DNA of 64,000 bases from JANYBT01 sp038211475 (GCA_038211475.1 JBBQVN010000003.1:17555-81554), one strand, 5' to 3'. Numbered from the stretch's first letter, positions 28,114-36,838 are shown. The notes: generated by a model from the letters alone, not told the origin. Numbers and translations: made by a program.

Positions 28114-29211
28114 ATGATGAGCATCCCACAATCCGTGAGGGCGAGGCTGGCGGCTGAGGCGATGGCCGGCTCTCATCCCGATGCGAACATCCTCACTGCT
28201 TTTGCTGAGCAGGCCCTGAGTGAGCGGGAGCGCAGGGAGGTGTTTGGCCATTTGGCGGGGTGCGGAGAGTGCCGAGAACTGTTAGCCCTGGCGGGAGCGG
28301 CAGAAGAGATTGGGGCACCGGTTGCTGAAGAAGTGCTTTCGGCCGCGCACGGACCTTGGTTCGCGTGGCCGACGATGCGGTGGGCCGGACTGGCGGCTAC
28401 GATCGTGATTGCCGTGGGGCTGTTCTGGCCCCGCTTCACTGGAAATACAGATTTTCAGCGCCACATGGCAACTCCGGCTTCGAAGACGGCGGTCAGCCAA
28501 GCCGCCCAAGAGGGATTCCCGGCTCGGCGGGCTTCAGAAAGGTCGCCAGACCAAGCGACCGTGGAAGCGCCACCTGTCATCTCCTCCCGTTCGGAACCGA
28601 GTAAGCCGATCTCGCGCCCAACTGGAGAGATGCGGGCAAAGTCGAAGCCAGCGGAAATCGCTTCATTGCGGTCGGGCGGGGCTGCGACTGGTTCGTTTAA
28701 TTACGGGATATCCGCGGCCAAGTCTCCAGTGCCTCCCGACTCAGCTTCGACTGGCGTCCAAGCTGTTCCTCCCGGAACAGCAGTGAGTTTAAATCGAGCG
28801 ATGTCGGCCGTGGCAGTTCAGACATCCACAGAAATGCAGAGTCCAGCAATAAGTCTAGCGGCCGCCAACTCGGACGTGCGCTGGGCGCTGGCCTCAGAGG
28901 GCGTGCTGTTGCGCTCGAAGGATGGCGGAAGGTCTTGGGAACCGTTGCCTTTGAAGACCGGGACCGGCCGGATCTTCGCCATCGCGCCGCAAGGATTGTC
29001 CATCTGGGCGGGTGGAGAAGGCGGACAGCTCTTTCATTCTGAGGACGGCGGCGAACAGTGGTCTTACGTCCAACCCACGCAGGATGGAGTGGCGCTGACC
29101 GGCGCCATTGTCCGGATTGACTTCCGCGACACATTGAACGGCACGCTGGTATCTGACGCCGGTGAGATTTGGACGACCGGCAACGGCGGCTTAGACTGGC
29201 AAAAGCGCTGA
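28114..29211 (+). CDS. Anti-sigma factor with zinc finger, one TM segment and Ycf48/BNR-like extracytoplasmic repeats
   Basis: A 365-aa protein. Residues about 20-60 carry a zf-HC2-type motif (HPDANILTAF ... HLAGCGECREL, HxxxCxxC), the sigma-binding zinc anti-sigma domain. A single TM helix is at about 88-107 (WAGLAATIVIAVGLFW). A Ser/Pro-rich linker (about 110-240) leads to a C-terminal segment with two to three repeats of the Ycf48/BNR type: LLRSKDGGRSWEPL, LFHSEDGGEQWSYV and IWTTGNGGLDWQKR. That segment would lie in the periplasm. It follows the sigma gene by 19 bp, so this is a sigma/anti-sigma pair. The repeats number too few for a full propeller, unless the protein oligomerises. Confidence 0.82.
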   Translation: MMSIPQSVRARLAAEAMAGSHPDANILTAFAEQALSERERREVFGHLAGCGECRELLALAGAAEEIGAPVAEEVLSAAHGPWFAWPTMRWAGLAATIVIAVGLFWPRFTGNTDFQRHMATPASKTAVSQAAQEGFPARRASERSPDQATVEAPPVISSRSEPSKPISRPTGEMRAKSKPAEIASLRSGGAATGSFNYGISAAKSPVPPDSASTGVQAVPPGTAVSLNRAMSAVAVQTSTEMQSPAISLAAANSDVRWALASEGVLLRSKDGGRSWEPLPLKTGTGRIFAIAPQGLSIWAGGEGGQLFHSEDGGEQWSYVQPTQDGVALTGAIVRIDFRDTLNGTLVSDAGEIWTTGNGGLDWQKR

Positions 29212-29309
29212 GTATAGGCTGGAAGTTTTGGCTGTGCCCGCACAGACATTGCGGCCGCCCGGAGTAAGAGCCCACGCTCTGTTTCCGGTGCTACACTTAC
29301 TTCACCAGC

Positions 29310-30227
29310 ATGAGTGACGAAAAGAAGTCCCGAGCATGGCTATGGATCCTGATCGCGGGAGGAGGGTTTTTCCTCTTCGTGGCGATGGTCTTCACCCTGG
29401 TGTACTTCGCCATGAACAACGATGAGGAAACCAGTTCTTCCTTCGGCGGATTCGGGGAGAAAATTGCCGTTGTAGACCTGGAAGGCATAATTCTATCGCC
29501 CAAGCAGGTAGTGCCACAGCTCAAAAAATATGCCGACGACGACTCGATCAAGGCGATCATCCTGCACATTAACTCACCGGGTGGGGGAGTGGCGGCGTCG
29601 GAAGAGATTTACCGCGAAGTCAAGCGCATTCGGGATGCCAAGAAGAAGCCAATCGTCGCCTCGATTGAGACGGTTGGCGCTAGTGGAGCCTATTACGTAG
29701 CCGCGGCGACCAGCAAGATTTACGCCGACCACGGCAGTATTGTGGGCTCCATTGGCGTGATCGCGCAGTGGGTGAATTATGGTGAATTGTTGCGCTGGGC
29801 CAAGCTGAAAGACATCACCTTGAAGGCCGGCGAGTTCAAGGACACGGGCAACCCGGCGCGTGACATGACGCCAGCCGAACATGCATACATGCAGGCCCTG
29901 ATTGACGACATGCACACCCAGTTCATCACGGCTGTGGCAGAGGGGCGCAAGGCCAAGCCCGAGGATATTCGGGCCATCGCCGACGGCAAGGTTTGGACTG
30001 GCGAGCAGGCTTTGCCTATGAAGCTCGTGGATGAACTCAGCGATTTCGAAGGCGCGGTGAAGGCCACGGCGCGATCGGTCGGCATTACGGGAGAGCCGAC
30101 ATTGGTGCGACCCGTGAAAGAGAAGAAGACCGGGCTTGGCATGCTATTTGGCGATGTGTCAGAGTACTTGCCCAGCCGTGAGAAGCTGTTGGAACAGCAG
30201 ATGGGGTTTTACTATCTGTGGAAGTAG
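29310..30227 (+). CDS. sppA: Signal peptide peptidase SppA (short form)
   Basis: A 305-aa S49 serine protease that degrades cleaved signal peptides in the inner membrane. One TM helix is at about residues 9-33, followed by the protease domain. The nucleophile is in ETVGASGAYYVAAATSKIYA, and the catalytic lysine is expected in the SppA-specific segment DITLKAGEFKDTG. NSPGGGVAASEEI is the first conserved motif. The length matches the single-domain Bacillus-type SppA rather than the duplicated 618-aa E. coli enzyme. The HU/IHF gene follows 85 bp downstream on the same strand. A TACACT hexamer (29292-29297) lies 18 nt before the ATG. Confidence 0.94.
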   Translation: MSDEKKSRAWLWILIAGGGFFLFVAMVFTLVYFAMNNDEETSSSFGGFGEKIAVVDLEGIILSPKQVVPQLKKYADDDSIKAIILHINSPGGGVAASEEIYREVKRIRDAKKKPIVASIETVGASGAYYVAAATSKIYADHGSIVGSIGVIAQWVNYGELLRWAKLKDITLKAGEFKDTGNPARDMTPAEHAYMQALIDDMHTQFITAVAEGRKAKPEDIRAIADGKVWTGEQALPMKLVDELSDFEGAVKATARSVGITGEPTLVRPVKEKKTGLGMLFGDVSEYLPSREKLLEQQMGFYYLWK

Positions 30228-30312
30228 CAGCCTGCGCCGCTTGCGCCCGAGGCGGCAGATTTGAGAAGGTGTTAGGGAAAGTTGCCGGAGTTCGGCGAGC
30301 GGAGCCAGAGCG

Positions 30313-30657
30313 ATGACCAAAGCGGACTTGATTGACGAAGTCGCGAGGATTGCGGAGCTTACCCGCAAAGACGGGGAAGTCATCGTCGAGACCATTTTCG
30401 ACAGCGTGGTGCGCTCGTTGCGGGTCGGCGACAAGATTGAGATCCGCGGGTTTGGCAGCTTTCGCACGCGGCAGCGCAAACCGCGCGTGGGACGTAATCC
30501 CAAGACCGGCCAGCGGGTGGAAGTTCCCGCCAAGACCATTCCTTTCTTCAAGCCCAGCAAGGAATTGAAAGACAGTGTAAACAACGCGCCGGACTTCCCA
30601 CCCGCAGATGCAGGTGGTTCAGCACCACCGGCGGGCACCGCACCGCCTGTGCTCTAG
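30313..30657 (+). CDS. HU/IHF family DNA-binding protein
   Basis: A 114-aa nucleoid protein that bends DNA as a dimer. The body (residues 1-92) is the standard HU/IHF fold, with TKADLIDEVARIAEL at the N-terminus and IRGFGSFRTRQRKPRVGRNP at the beta-arm, then PAKTIPFFKPSKELKDSV. IHF-like features include the RGFGSF motif, but HU and IHF cannot be separated with confidence. A Pro/Ala/Gly tail of about 20 residues (FPPADAGGSAPPAGTAPP) extends past the usual end. GGAG upstream serves the ATG at 30313. It ends 30 bp from the convergent pgeF. Confidence 0.93.
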   Translation: MTKADLIDEVARIAELTRKDGEVIVETIFDSVVRSLRVGDKIEIRGFGSFRTRQRKPRVGRNPKTGQRVEVPAKTIPFFKPSKELKDSVNNAPDFPPADAGGSAPPAGTAPPVL

Positions 30658-30687
30658 TCTTCACTTCCGATCACCCCTAAAGCAGAA

Positions 30688-31545
30688 TTATCGGACCGGT
30701 GCTTTTATCCCGGCCACCGCCATCATTCTTCCGGTTCGGCCGTGTTCAGCGCGGTGCGAAAACAATAGGTCGGTGTGGCAGGCGGTGCACAGCGGCAGGA
30801 TCGCGATGTTTTTCTTCAGCACCCCGGCATCCAGCAATTGGCGGCGGTTGGCTTCCACCAAGTCGAGGAAGATTTGGGTGGGCAACTGGCTGTGTCCGGG
30901 GGCGCGGGCGGTCAGGAACAGCAGTGGATATTTTTCACGAACTGGATCCGAGTCTTTGGTCTCGCGGAACAGCTCGGCGGCATAGCCAAACTGTGTCTCA
31001 AACTGGTTGCGTACCTCTTCGCCCACCTGATAACAGCAGCTGTGAATACCCGGTCCAATGGCAGCCACGAGGTTGCGCGGGTTGGTCCCGAAGACGCGCT
31101 GCATCTCGCCGATGCCCTTCTCAACGATGCGCTTGATGGTACCGCGCCATCCCGCGTGGAACACTCCCACGGCGTGGGTTTTCTTATCGGCAAGAATAAT
31201 GGGGAGGCAGTCGGCGGTCTGCACCGCGACCAGCAACCGCGGGGTAGCAGTAATGAGGCCATCGCCCACGAGCTGGGCGGCCGGGACCGAATCCACGCGG
31301 TGAATCAGGTCGGAGTGTATCTGTCGCAGCGTGACCAGCGGCCAAGGCTTGCGCGCGCTGCCAGCCCTCAGATTCGCCTCGAAGGCGGCACGGTTCTTTT
31401 CGACCGTCAGGCGTGAGTCGTGCTCGGTAAATCCCAGGTTGAGCGCGCTCTTGCCGTACACGCGGGAGAAGCCACCCTGCCGCGTCGAGAAGCCGTGGAT
31501 CAGCCAGGGAAGCGGGACCAGGCTCTCCGCACGGAGGGTTTGCAT
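30688..31545 (-). CDS. pgeF: Peptidoglycan editing factor PgeF (laccase-domain/YfiH family)
   Basis: A 285-aa member of the DUF152/multicopper-polyphenol-oxidase family. In E. coli the homologue YfiH removes wrongly inserted L-Ser from muropeptide precursors; animal homologues act on purine nucleosides. Motifs are HGFSTRQGGFS, QTADCLPIILAD, AVGVFHAGWRGTIKRI and AIGPGIHSCCYQVG, with His and Cys residues forming the zinc site. The start is the ATG at 31545 (MQTLRAESLV); the frame stays open far upstream into purN without conservation. It follows purN by 65 bp on the same strand, an interesting pairing given the purine activity known for relatives. Confidence 0.92.
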   Translation of the reverse strand: MQTLRAESLVPLPWLIHGFSTRQGGFSRVYGKSALNLGFTEHDSRLTVEKNRAAFEANLRAGSARKPWPLVTLRQIHSDLIHRVDSVPAAQLVGDGLITATPRLLVAVQTADCLPIILADKKTHAVGVFHAGWRGTIKRIVEKGIGEMQRVFGTNPRNLVAAIGPGIHSCCYQVGEEVRNQFETQFGYAAELFRETKDSDPVREKYPLLFLTARAPGHSQLPTQIFLDLVEANRRQLLDAGVLKKNIAILPLCTACHTDLLFSHRAEHGRTGRMMAVAGIKAPVR

Positions 31546-31610
31546 GTGTGTTTTGTTGGGAGACACTCCGTCTATCTTACAAGCAGGGGCGAACGAAACC
31601 GCCGCGCTAC

Positions 31611-32228
31611 CTAAGCGACAGCTGGAGACTTCTTTCCGAATCGGCGGCCAACAACCTCGTAATCGGACTGCAACACCATCGCGATCGCCTCGGAGTAGGC
31701 CACATGTTCCTGCTCCAGGATGCGGGCGGCGAGGCTGTGTTCGTCGTCGGTATCCAGAACCAGGACGGTCTTTTGCACGATGATGGCGCCGTGGTCGAGT
31801 TCTTCGTCCACGAAGTGAACCGTACATCCCGAGACTTTGACACCATAGGCGAAGGCCTGTTCCTGAGCCTCCAGACCGGGGAAGGCGGGCAGCAGCGAGG
31901 GGTGGATGTTCAGAATGCGGCGGGGAAACTGTTGCACAAACCAGGGCGAAAGCAGGCGCATGTATCCGGCCAGGCAGACCAGATCCACTTGATGCTGTTT
32001 CAGTGCCGCGACCATGGCGCGGTCATGGTCCGCGCGCTCCGTGCCCTTGGAGGGAATGACCAGAGTGTTTAGACCCAGGCGCTGCGCGGCTGCGATGCCG
32101 CCAGCATCGGGCTTGTTGGAGATGACGACGGCAATTCGTGCGTCAGGAATTCGGCCGGTCGCAATGTTGTCGGCAATGGCTTCGAAGTTGGAACCGCGTC
32201 CGGAAAGAAGGATGCCGAGGTTCTTCAT
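31611..32228 (-). CDS. purN: Phosphoribosylglycinamide formyltransferase
   Basis: Third step of de novo purine synthesis: transfers the formyl group of 10-formyl-THF to GAR. The 205-aa product shows the GAR-binding loop ILLSGRGSNFEAI, LAGYMRLLSPWFV, and the catalytic segment NIHPSLLPAFPG with Asn-His; HFVDEELDHGAIIVQ supplies the Asp. It lies 132 bp downstream of purM on the same strand, the common purM-purN order. A GGGAG motif is found 8 nt before the ATG at 32228. The C-terminal tail (GRRFGKKSPAVA) is basic and short. Confidence 0.97.
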   Translation of the reverse strand: MKNLGILLSGRGSNFEAIADNIATGRIPDARIAVVISNKPDAGGIAAAQRLGLNTLVIPSKGTERADHDRAMVAALKQHQVDLVCLAGYMRLLSPWFVQQFPRRILNIHPSLLPAFPGLEAQEQAFAYGVKVSGCTVHFVDEELDHGAIIVQKTVLVLDTDDEHSLAARILEQEHVAYSEAIAMVLQSDYEVVGRRFGKKSPAVA

Positions 32229-32360
32229 GACAGGCTCCCGATTTAGATTTTCGAGTTTCCAGCAGTCAATGATAATTCACGGAGGATTTGCTAGTGGGAG
32301 GACGGCGCGGGCCGGCTCCGGACAGAGCGCCTTCCAGATCGGACAACTCCGGCAGGCAAA

Positions 32361-33413
32361 CTAGGCGTACATGACTTTGCGGTCGCCTTTGACGATGCGG
32401 CCCACGCTGTGGAATTTTTCTCCGGCGCGATCGAGCAAAATCTGAACGCGCTTAAATTTTGCGGACGGAACCACGACCAGCATTCCAATCCCCATGTTGA
32501 AAGTGCGGAGCATCTCGTCTTCCGGAACATTGCCAAGCTGTTGCAGGTGCTCGAATATCGGCGGAATGGGCCAGGTGCCCCGTTCGATGATGGCAGAAGT
32601 TCCTTTGGGCAGAACGCGGGGGAGATTTTCCGTGATGCCGCCCCCGGTGATGTGGGCGAGCGCGCCAACGCAGTCCGCAGCGATCAGCTTTTTGATGATG
32701 GTCCAGTAGCTCTTGTGGGTGCGGAGGAGTTCATTGCCTAGTTTGTTCTTAATAGCGCTCACGAAAGTATCCGGCTTGTATCCAGCGATCTCAAACAAGA
32801 GCTTTCGGGCCAGCGAATAGCCGTTGGTGTGCAGGCCGTTGGAAGGCAGGCCAAGGATGACGTCGCCGGGCTGAACCGTCTTGCCGGTAATGATGCGGTC
32901 GCGCTCCACCACTCCCACAATGAAGCCAGCCAAATCGTATTCGCCATCGGGATAAAAACCGGGCATCTCGGCGGTCTCGCCGCCAAGCAGAGCGCAGGCA
33001 TTCTGTTTGCAACCCAGGGCGAGGCCTTCGACTACTTTTTCGGCAATGTCACCATCCAGTTTGCCGGTGGCAATGTAATCCATGAAAAAGAGTGGGGTCG
33101 CGCCCTGCACCGCGATGTCGTTGACGCAGTGGTTCACCAAATCGATTCCGATGGTGTTGTGCAGTTTCATGGCGAAGGCGACTTTCAGCTTGGTGCCGAC
33201 GCCGTCCACGCTGGAGACCACCACCGGGTCCTTGAACTTCTTGTCGATGGCGAACAGACCGCCGAAGCCGCCAATCTCTCCCAGCACGCCCCGAGTGAAG
33301 GTTTTCTGCGCCAGGTACTTAATGCGCTGTTTGGTGCGGTTGGCATGGTCAATATTCACGCCAGCATCGGCGTAGGTGACGGGGCCGGATTTCGAGATGG
33401 ACTTTTTAGTCAC
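32361..33413 (-). CDS. purM: Phosphoribosylformylglycinamidine cyclo-ligase
   Basis: ATP-dependent ring closure of FGAM to AIR, the fifth step of de novo purine synthesis. The 350-aa length and the ordered motifs fit PurM: TYADAGVNIDHANRTKQRI at the N-terminus, VSSVDGVGTKLKVAF (ATP/Mg loop), NDIAVQGATPLFFMDYIA, LLGGETAEMPGFY, GLPSNGLHTNGYSL, AHITGGGITENLPR. The start codon is GTG at 33413; no better start is available and no clear Shine-Dalgarno is visible. purN follows downstream, so the two probably share a transcript. Confidence 0.96.
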   Translation of the reverse strand: MTKKSISKSGPVTYADAGVNIDHANRTKQRIKYLAQKTFTRGVLGEIGGFGGLFAIDKKFKDPVVVSSVDGVGTKLKVAFAMKLHNTIGIDLVNHCVNDIAVQGATPLFFMDYIATGKLDGDIAEKVVEGLALGCKQNACALLGGETAEMPGFYPDGEYDLAGFIVGVVERDRIITGKTVQPGDVILGLPSNGLHTNGYSLARKLLFEIAGYKPDTFVSAIKNKLGNELLRTHKSYWTIIKKLIAADCVGALAHITGGGITENLPRVLPKGTSAIIERGTWPIPPIFEHLQQLGNVPEDEMLRTFNMGIGMLVVVPSAKFKRVQILLDRAGEKFHSVGRIVKGDRKVMYA

Positions 33414-33529
33414 AGGTTTTGAAGTTGCGGGACTGGGAACACGATTCTAGCACGCGGAGAAGCCGCGACGGCGCAGGCGCACTTCAACTGATGCCCCGAG
33501 GGCGGGGGCGAAGCGCCGGTCAGGGTTAA

Positions 33530-33673
33530 TTAGTTAGCGAGATAATGGCTGACAAAGTAGGCCATCACGCCAAACAAGGCGAGTGCGCTAATGCCATAAG
33601 CAGTGACGACCCAAACCGCGCGTCCTTCTTTGTGAGGCACTTCAGAGCGCGAACCGGTGTTCCGTTCTTCCAT
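33530..33673 (-). CDS. Small single-pass membrane protein (47 aa)
   Basis: A short gene from the ATG at 33673 to the TAA at 33530-33532. The product starts MEERNTGSRSEVPHKEGRAV, followed by one hydrophobic helix (VWVVTAYGISALALFGVMAY) and a short tail FVSHYLAN. AAGGAG lies about 10 nt before the ATG, one of the better ribosome-binding sites in the window, which argues for translation. With the basic-rich polar N-terminus facing the cytoplasm, it would be a bitopic protein. No family is recognised. It stands alone between hpnH's partner and purM on the same strand. Confidence 0.68.
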   Translation of the reverse strand: MEERNTGSRSEVPHKEGRAVWVVTAYGISALALFGVMAYFVSHYLAN

Positions 33674-33805
33674 GGGATAAGACTCCTTGTTTGAGTAGCG
33701 TCTGAGCCCAAACGACAGCAGTGAAAAGCGAAATGAGTGTACTACGGACGGGCTGGCGCCTGCAATTTGAGGTTACGGCGCTAGTGATGCCCTCTACTAC
33801 CGGCG

Positions 33806-34297
33806 TTAAGGCTCGTCGAGGGACTCGGGTTCCAGGTTGTAGGTCTCGCCCTGGGCCCGCTTTTCGTGGTAATTCTTGATCCAGGCTTCGTAGCTCTTGC
33901 CAGCGGCCGGGTCTTTGCCGGTGAAGGCGATGGCAGCGATTTCCGAGTACGGTACCGCCAGTCGCGCTTGCGTGGCCTGTGGGATGATACGGACGGCTGA
34001 GGTTTCCAGGGTTGCACCGGCGCGACGGTCGAACACGTAGCCGGAAATTTTGGTGCCGTCTTTACGCGTGATGGTCACATCGCCACGGTAGTCGAAGGCC
34101 TTCTCCAGGGCGATACGAATATCTTCGACGTTGGCCAGCTTTGGAATCCAGCCTTCCAGATTGTCATGAGCGAACCCCGCCACTACCTCGAGTTCGTCGG
34201 CATTCACCGGAGCGGCGGCTGCCGGGGGTGTCACCGGGGTCGCGGGCCAAGGTTGAGCGGGTTGGCCACCGGCGGGCTTGCCGCGTTCTCCGCTCAT
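33806..34297 (-). CDS. Conserved-looking protein translationally coupled to hpnH
   Basis: A 163-aa soluble protein of unknown function. The first 35 residues are Pro/Ala-rich and probably disordered. The rest looks like a small mixed alpha/beta domain: VEDIRIALEKAFDYRGDVTI, then KDGTKISGYVFDRR and VPYSEIAAIAFTGKDPAAGK, ending in a charged helix (SYEAWIKNYHEKRAQGE). The central KDG-x-x-x-x-G-Y-V-F strand pattern vaguely recalls Sm-like barrels, which is only an impression. Its ATG overlaps the hpnH stop by 4 bp (34294-34297), so it is almost certainly co-translated with hpnH and may act in the same hopanoid step. Confidence 0.75.
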   Translation of the reverse strand: MSGERGKPAGGQPAQPWPATPVTPPAAAAPVNADELEVVAGFAHDNLEGWIPKLANVEDIRIALEKAFDYRGDVTITRKDGTKISGYVFDRRAGATLETSAVRIIPQATQARLAVPYSEIAAIAFTGKDPAAGKSYEAWIKNYHEKRAQGETYNLEPESLDEP

Positions 34298-35415
34298 ACT
34301 CGGCTTTCTTCAGCTTGAGCAGCGCCGGCCTGGATCTGCACCAAATCATGCGAGGGCAGCGGGCCCGCGCTGCGATCAAAATCGGAGAGCGCGTTGGCGT
34401 CAGGATAGCGGGCGAAGGTGGCCTTGACCGTGGCAAAGAATCCGCCCCAGGAACCAAAGGTCTCATTTACGGCCGAAGGCTCGTAGCCACAGTGCATCAT
34501 GCAGTTGGCGCAATGCGGGTTGCCCGACTCCGTGCCGTAACCGTCCCACTCGGTGGTTTCCATCAGTTCGGCAAAAGTGTCGGTGTAGCCGTCCTGCAGC
34601 AAGTAGCAGGGTTTTTGCCAGCCGAACATGTTGTAGGTGGGCATGCCCCAGGGAGTGCAGTGGTAGGTGCGCTTGCCCATCAGGTATTCCAAAAACAACG
34701 GCGACAAATTGAACCGCCAAGTGGACTTGCGGTCCGACAAGATGGCGCGGAATAGGCGGCGGATGCGGGCCCGTCCCATGAAATGCTGCTGGTCCGGAGC
34801 CTTGTCATAGGAGTAGCCGGGCGAAACCATCATGCTCTCGACGCCCAACTCCATCATCTCGTCGAAGAAGGCGCGCACGCTGCGCGGGTCGGCTCCATCG
34901 AACAGAGTGGTGTTGGTGGTGACGCGGAATCCGCGGGCAATCGCCTCACGCATGCCATCCAAGGCGATGTCGTAACCGCCTTCGCGGCAGACGGAGAAGT
35001 CGTGGTGCTCGCGCTGGCCGTCCACATGGACTGAAAAGCTGAGGTACTTGCTGGGCGTAAACAGATGCAGCTTTTCCTTGAGCAGCAGGGCGTTGGTGCA
35101 GAGATAGATGTATTTCTTGCGCTCCACCAGGCCGCGCACGATTTCGTCGATCTGGGGGTGCATCAAGGGCTCGCCACCGGGGATGGATACGATCGGAGCG
35201 CCGCACTCGTCCACCGCCCGGAAACACTCTTCGGGCGAAAGATTTTGCTTGAGGACGTGGGCGGGATACTGGATTTTGCCGCATCCGGCGCACGCAAGAT
35301 TGCAGCGGAACAGGGGCTCGAGCATGAGCACGAGCGGGTAGCGCTTGCGGCCAGCGGCTTTCTGGCGCAGAACATAGGACGCAACTGTCCACATCTGCGA
35401 AATCGGTACTGCCAT
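34294..35415 (-). CDS. hpnH: Adenosyl-hopene transferase (radical SAM) HpnH
   Basis: A 373-aa radical SAM enzyme that adds the adenosyl group to diploptene, the first step in making extended (C35) hopanoids. The 4Fe-4S motif is Cys38-x3-Cys42-x2-Cys45 in FRCNLACAGCGKIQYP. SIPGGEPLMHP is the SAM-binding GGE motif. A C-terminal Cys cluster is present in NPHCANCMMHCGYEP, as in the family. AGGAGG stands 5 nt before the ATG at 35415, choosing it over the GTG one codon earlier. No shc or other hpn genes lie in the window; the only partner is the coupled 163-aa gene downstream. Confidence 0.95.
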   Translation of the reverse strand: MAVPISQMWTVASYVLRQKAAGRKRYPLVLMLEPLFRCNLACAGCGKIQYPAHVLKQNLSPEECFRAVDECGAPIVSIPGGEPLMHPQIDEIVRGLVERKKYIYLCTNALLLKEKLHLFTPSKYLSFSVHVDGQREHHDFSVCREGGYDIALDGMREAIARGFRVTTNTTLFDGADPRSVRAFFDEMMELGVESMMVSPGYSYDKAPDQQHFMGRARIRRLFRAILSDRKSTWRFNLSPLFLEYLMGKRTYHCTPWGMPTYNMFGWQKPCYLLQDGYTDTFAELMETTEWDGYGTESGNPHCANCMMHCGYEPSAVNETFGSWGGFFATVKATFARYPDANALSDFDRSAGPLPSHDLVQIQAGAAQAEESRV

Positions 35416-35503
35416 CACCCCTCCTGAATGTCTTTATGATACCGGAAATTGAGGATTGGGACATCCCCCCAGCGCGTTGACGCGGGTCTTTAGGCTTAAT
35501 GAA

Positions 35504-36838
35504 TTAGATGCGGACGCCGAGCATATGCATCGCTTCACCGACGATGTAGATGGAGCCGGTAACGACGACCAAGGTTTCCGGGGCGGCGCCAGAGCCAGCC
35601 ATCGCGAGGGCGGAGGCAACATCCTGAGCCTCTTCGATTTCGACGGCGACGCGGGTTGCGGCGGCCTTGATTTCAGCGGGAGCGGCGGCTCGCGGGTTAT
35701 TGGCGTGGGTCACAATCACCCGATGCGCCACGGGAAAAAGAATCTCGGCCATTTCAGCGATGGCTTTGTCTCGCATGACGCCAAAAACGAAGGTCAGCGA
35801 ACGATCCTCAAATGTTGCGGACAGGGCGGCGCGTAGAGCCCATGCGCCAGCGGGATTATGTGCGACGTCGAAGACGGTATCGGGCGCAATTGCGCTAGCC
35901 GGCAGAAACTGAAAGCGTCCGGGCCAGCGGGTTTCGTGGATGCCGCGTGCAATGGTAGCGGCGGTGATGGAGGGAAAGCGATTGAGGGCGAGATGCTCCG
36001 CGGCGGCAATCGCAAGCGCGAGGTTACGGAGTTGGTGGCGTCCGGTCAACGGCGAGTCGATCAGAATGTCTTGGTTCAGCACGGTAAGGGGGTAAGTGGT
36101 CCTCCCGCGCCATTGGGCGTCGGCCCCTGGCGAAACGGGCGGAACAAAAGGGACAGCGCTGATGCCGCGGGCCCCGAGGTCAATCATTGCATGACCAATG
36201 ACGTCGTTGGCGTCGGGCGATTGAGGAAGCGTGACCACGATGCCGCCGGGTCGAATAATCCCTGCCTTTTCGCGCGCGATTTCGGTGACCGTATGGCCGA
36301 GGAAATTCTGGTGGTCCAGCGAGATGTCGGTGATGATGCTCAGCACTGGATCTACCACGTTGGTAGCATCGAGGCGTCCTCCCATGCCGACTTCAAGTAT
36401 GGCAATGTCCAAGCCCGCTTCGGCGAAGGCCACAAAGGCTATCGCGGTGAGCATCTCAAAGAAGCTGGGGTGCCAGGGGAGGTGCTGCGACTCGACCAGG
36501 GTTTGGGCAGTCTGAGCCACGCGTTGGTGGAGCGCAGCGAACGAATCGTCACTGATGGCTGCGCCGTTAAATCGGATCCGCTCGTTGATGCGAACCAGGT
36601 GAGGCGAAGTGTACAGGCCGGTGTTATAGCCGCTGGCCTGCAGAATGGCGGCAAGCGTCGCAGCGGTCGATCCCTTGCCGTTGGTGCCGGCGATGAGCAC
36701 GCTGGGGAAGCGGCGCTCGGGATGGTCGAGCGCATCGAGCAGGGTCCGCATGTGGTCGAGGTCGAATTTATGGGAGGGAGTATTGGCGAGCTCATGCCCG
36801 AGGGCGAACATGCTGGCGATGGCGGAATCGTAAGACAT
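35504..36838 (-). CDS. folC: Folylpolyglutamate synthase / dihydrofolate synthase
   Basis: An ATP-dependent Mur-ligase-fold enzyme of 444 aa that adds glutamate to dihydropteroate and to folates. The P-loop is VLIAGTNGKGSTAATLA, followed by TSPHLVRINERIR, EVGMGGRLDATNVVDP (metal site) and DISLDHQNFLGHTVTEIAREKAGI. The C-terminal glutamate-ligase domain includes DVAHNPAGAWALRAAL. The ATG at 36838 (MSYDSAIASMF) is used rather than the TTG nine codons upstream. accD lies 68 bp upstream on the same strand; accD-folC is a widespread gene pair. Confidence 0.95.
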   Translation of the reverse strand: MSYDSAIASMFALGHELANTPSHKFDLDHMRTLLDALDHPERRFPSVLIAGTNGKGSTAATLAAILQASGYNTGLYTSPHLVRINERIRFNGAAISDDSFAALHQRVAQTAQTLVESQHLPWHPSFFEMLTAIAFVAFAEAGLDIAILEVGMGGRLDATNVVDPVLSIITDISLDHQNFLGHTVTEIAREKAGIIRPGGIVVTLPQSPDANDVIGHAMIDLGARGISAVPFVPPVSPGADAQWRGRTTYPLTVLNQDILIDSPLTGRHQLRNLALAIAAAEHLALNRFPSITAATIARGIHETRWPGRFQFLPASAIAPDTVFDVAHNPAGAWALRAALSATFEDRSLTFVFGVMRDKAIAEMAEILFPVAHRVIVTHANNPRAAAPAEIKAAATRVAVEIEEAQDVASALAMAGSGAAPETLVVVTGSIYIVGEAMHMLGVRI

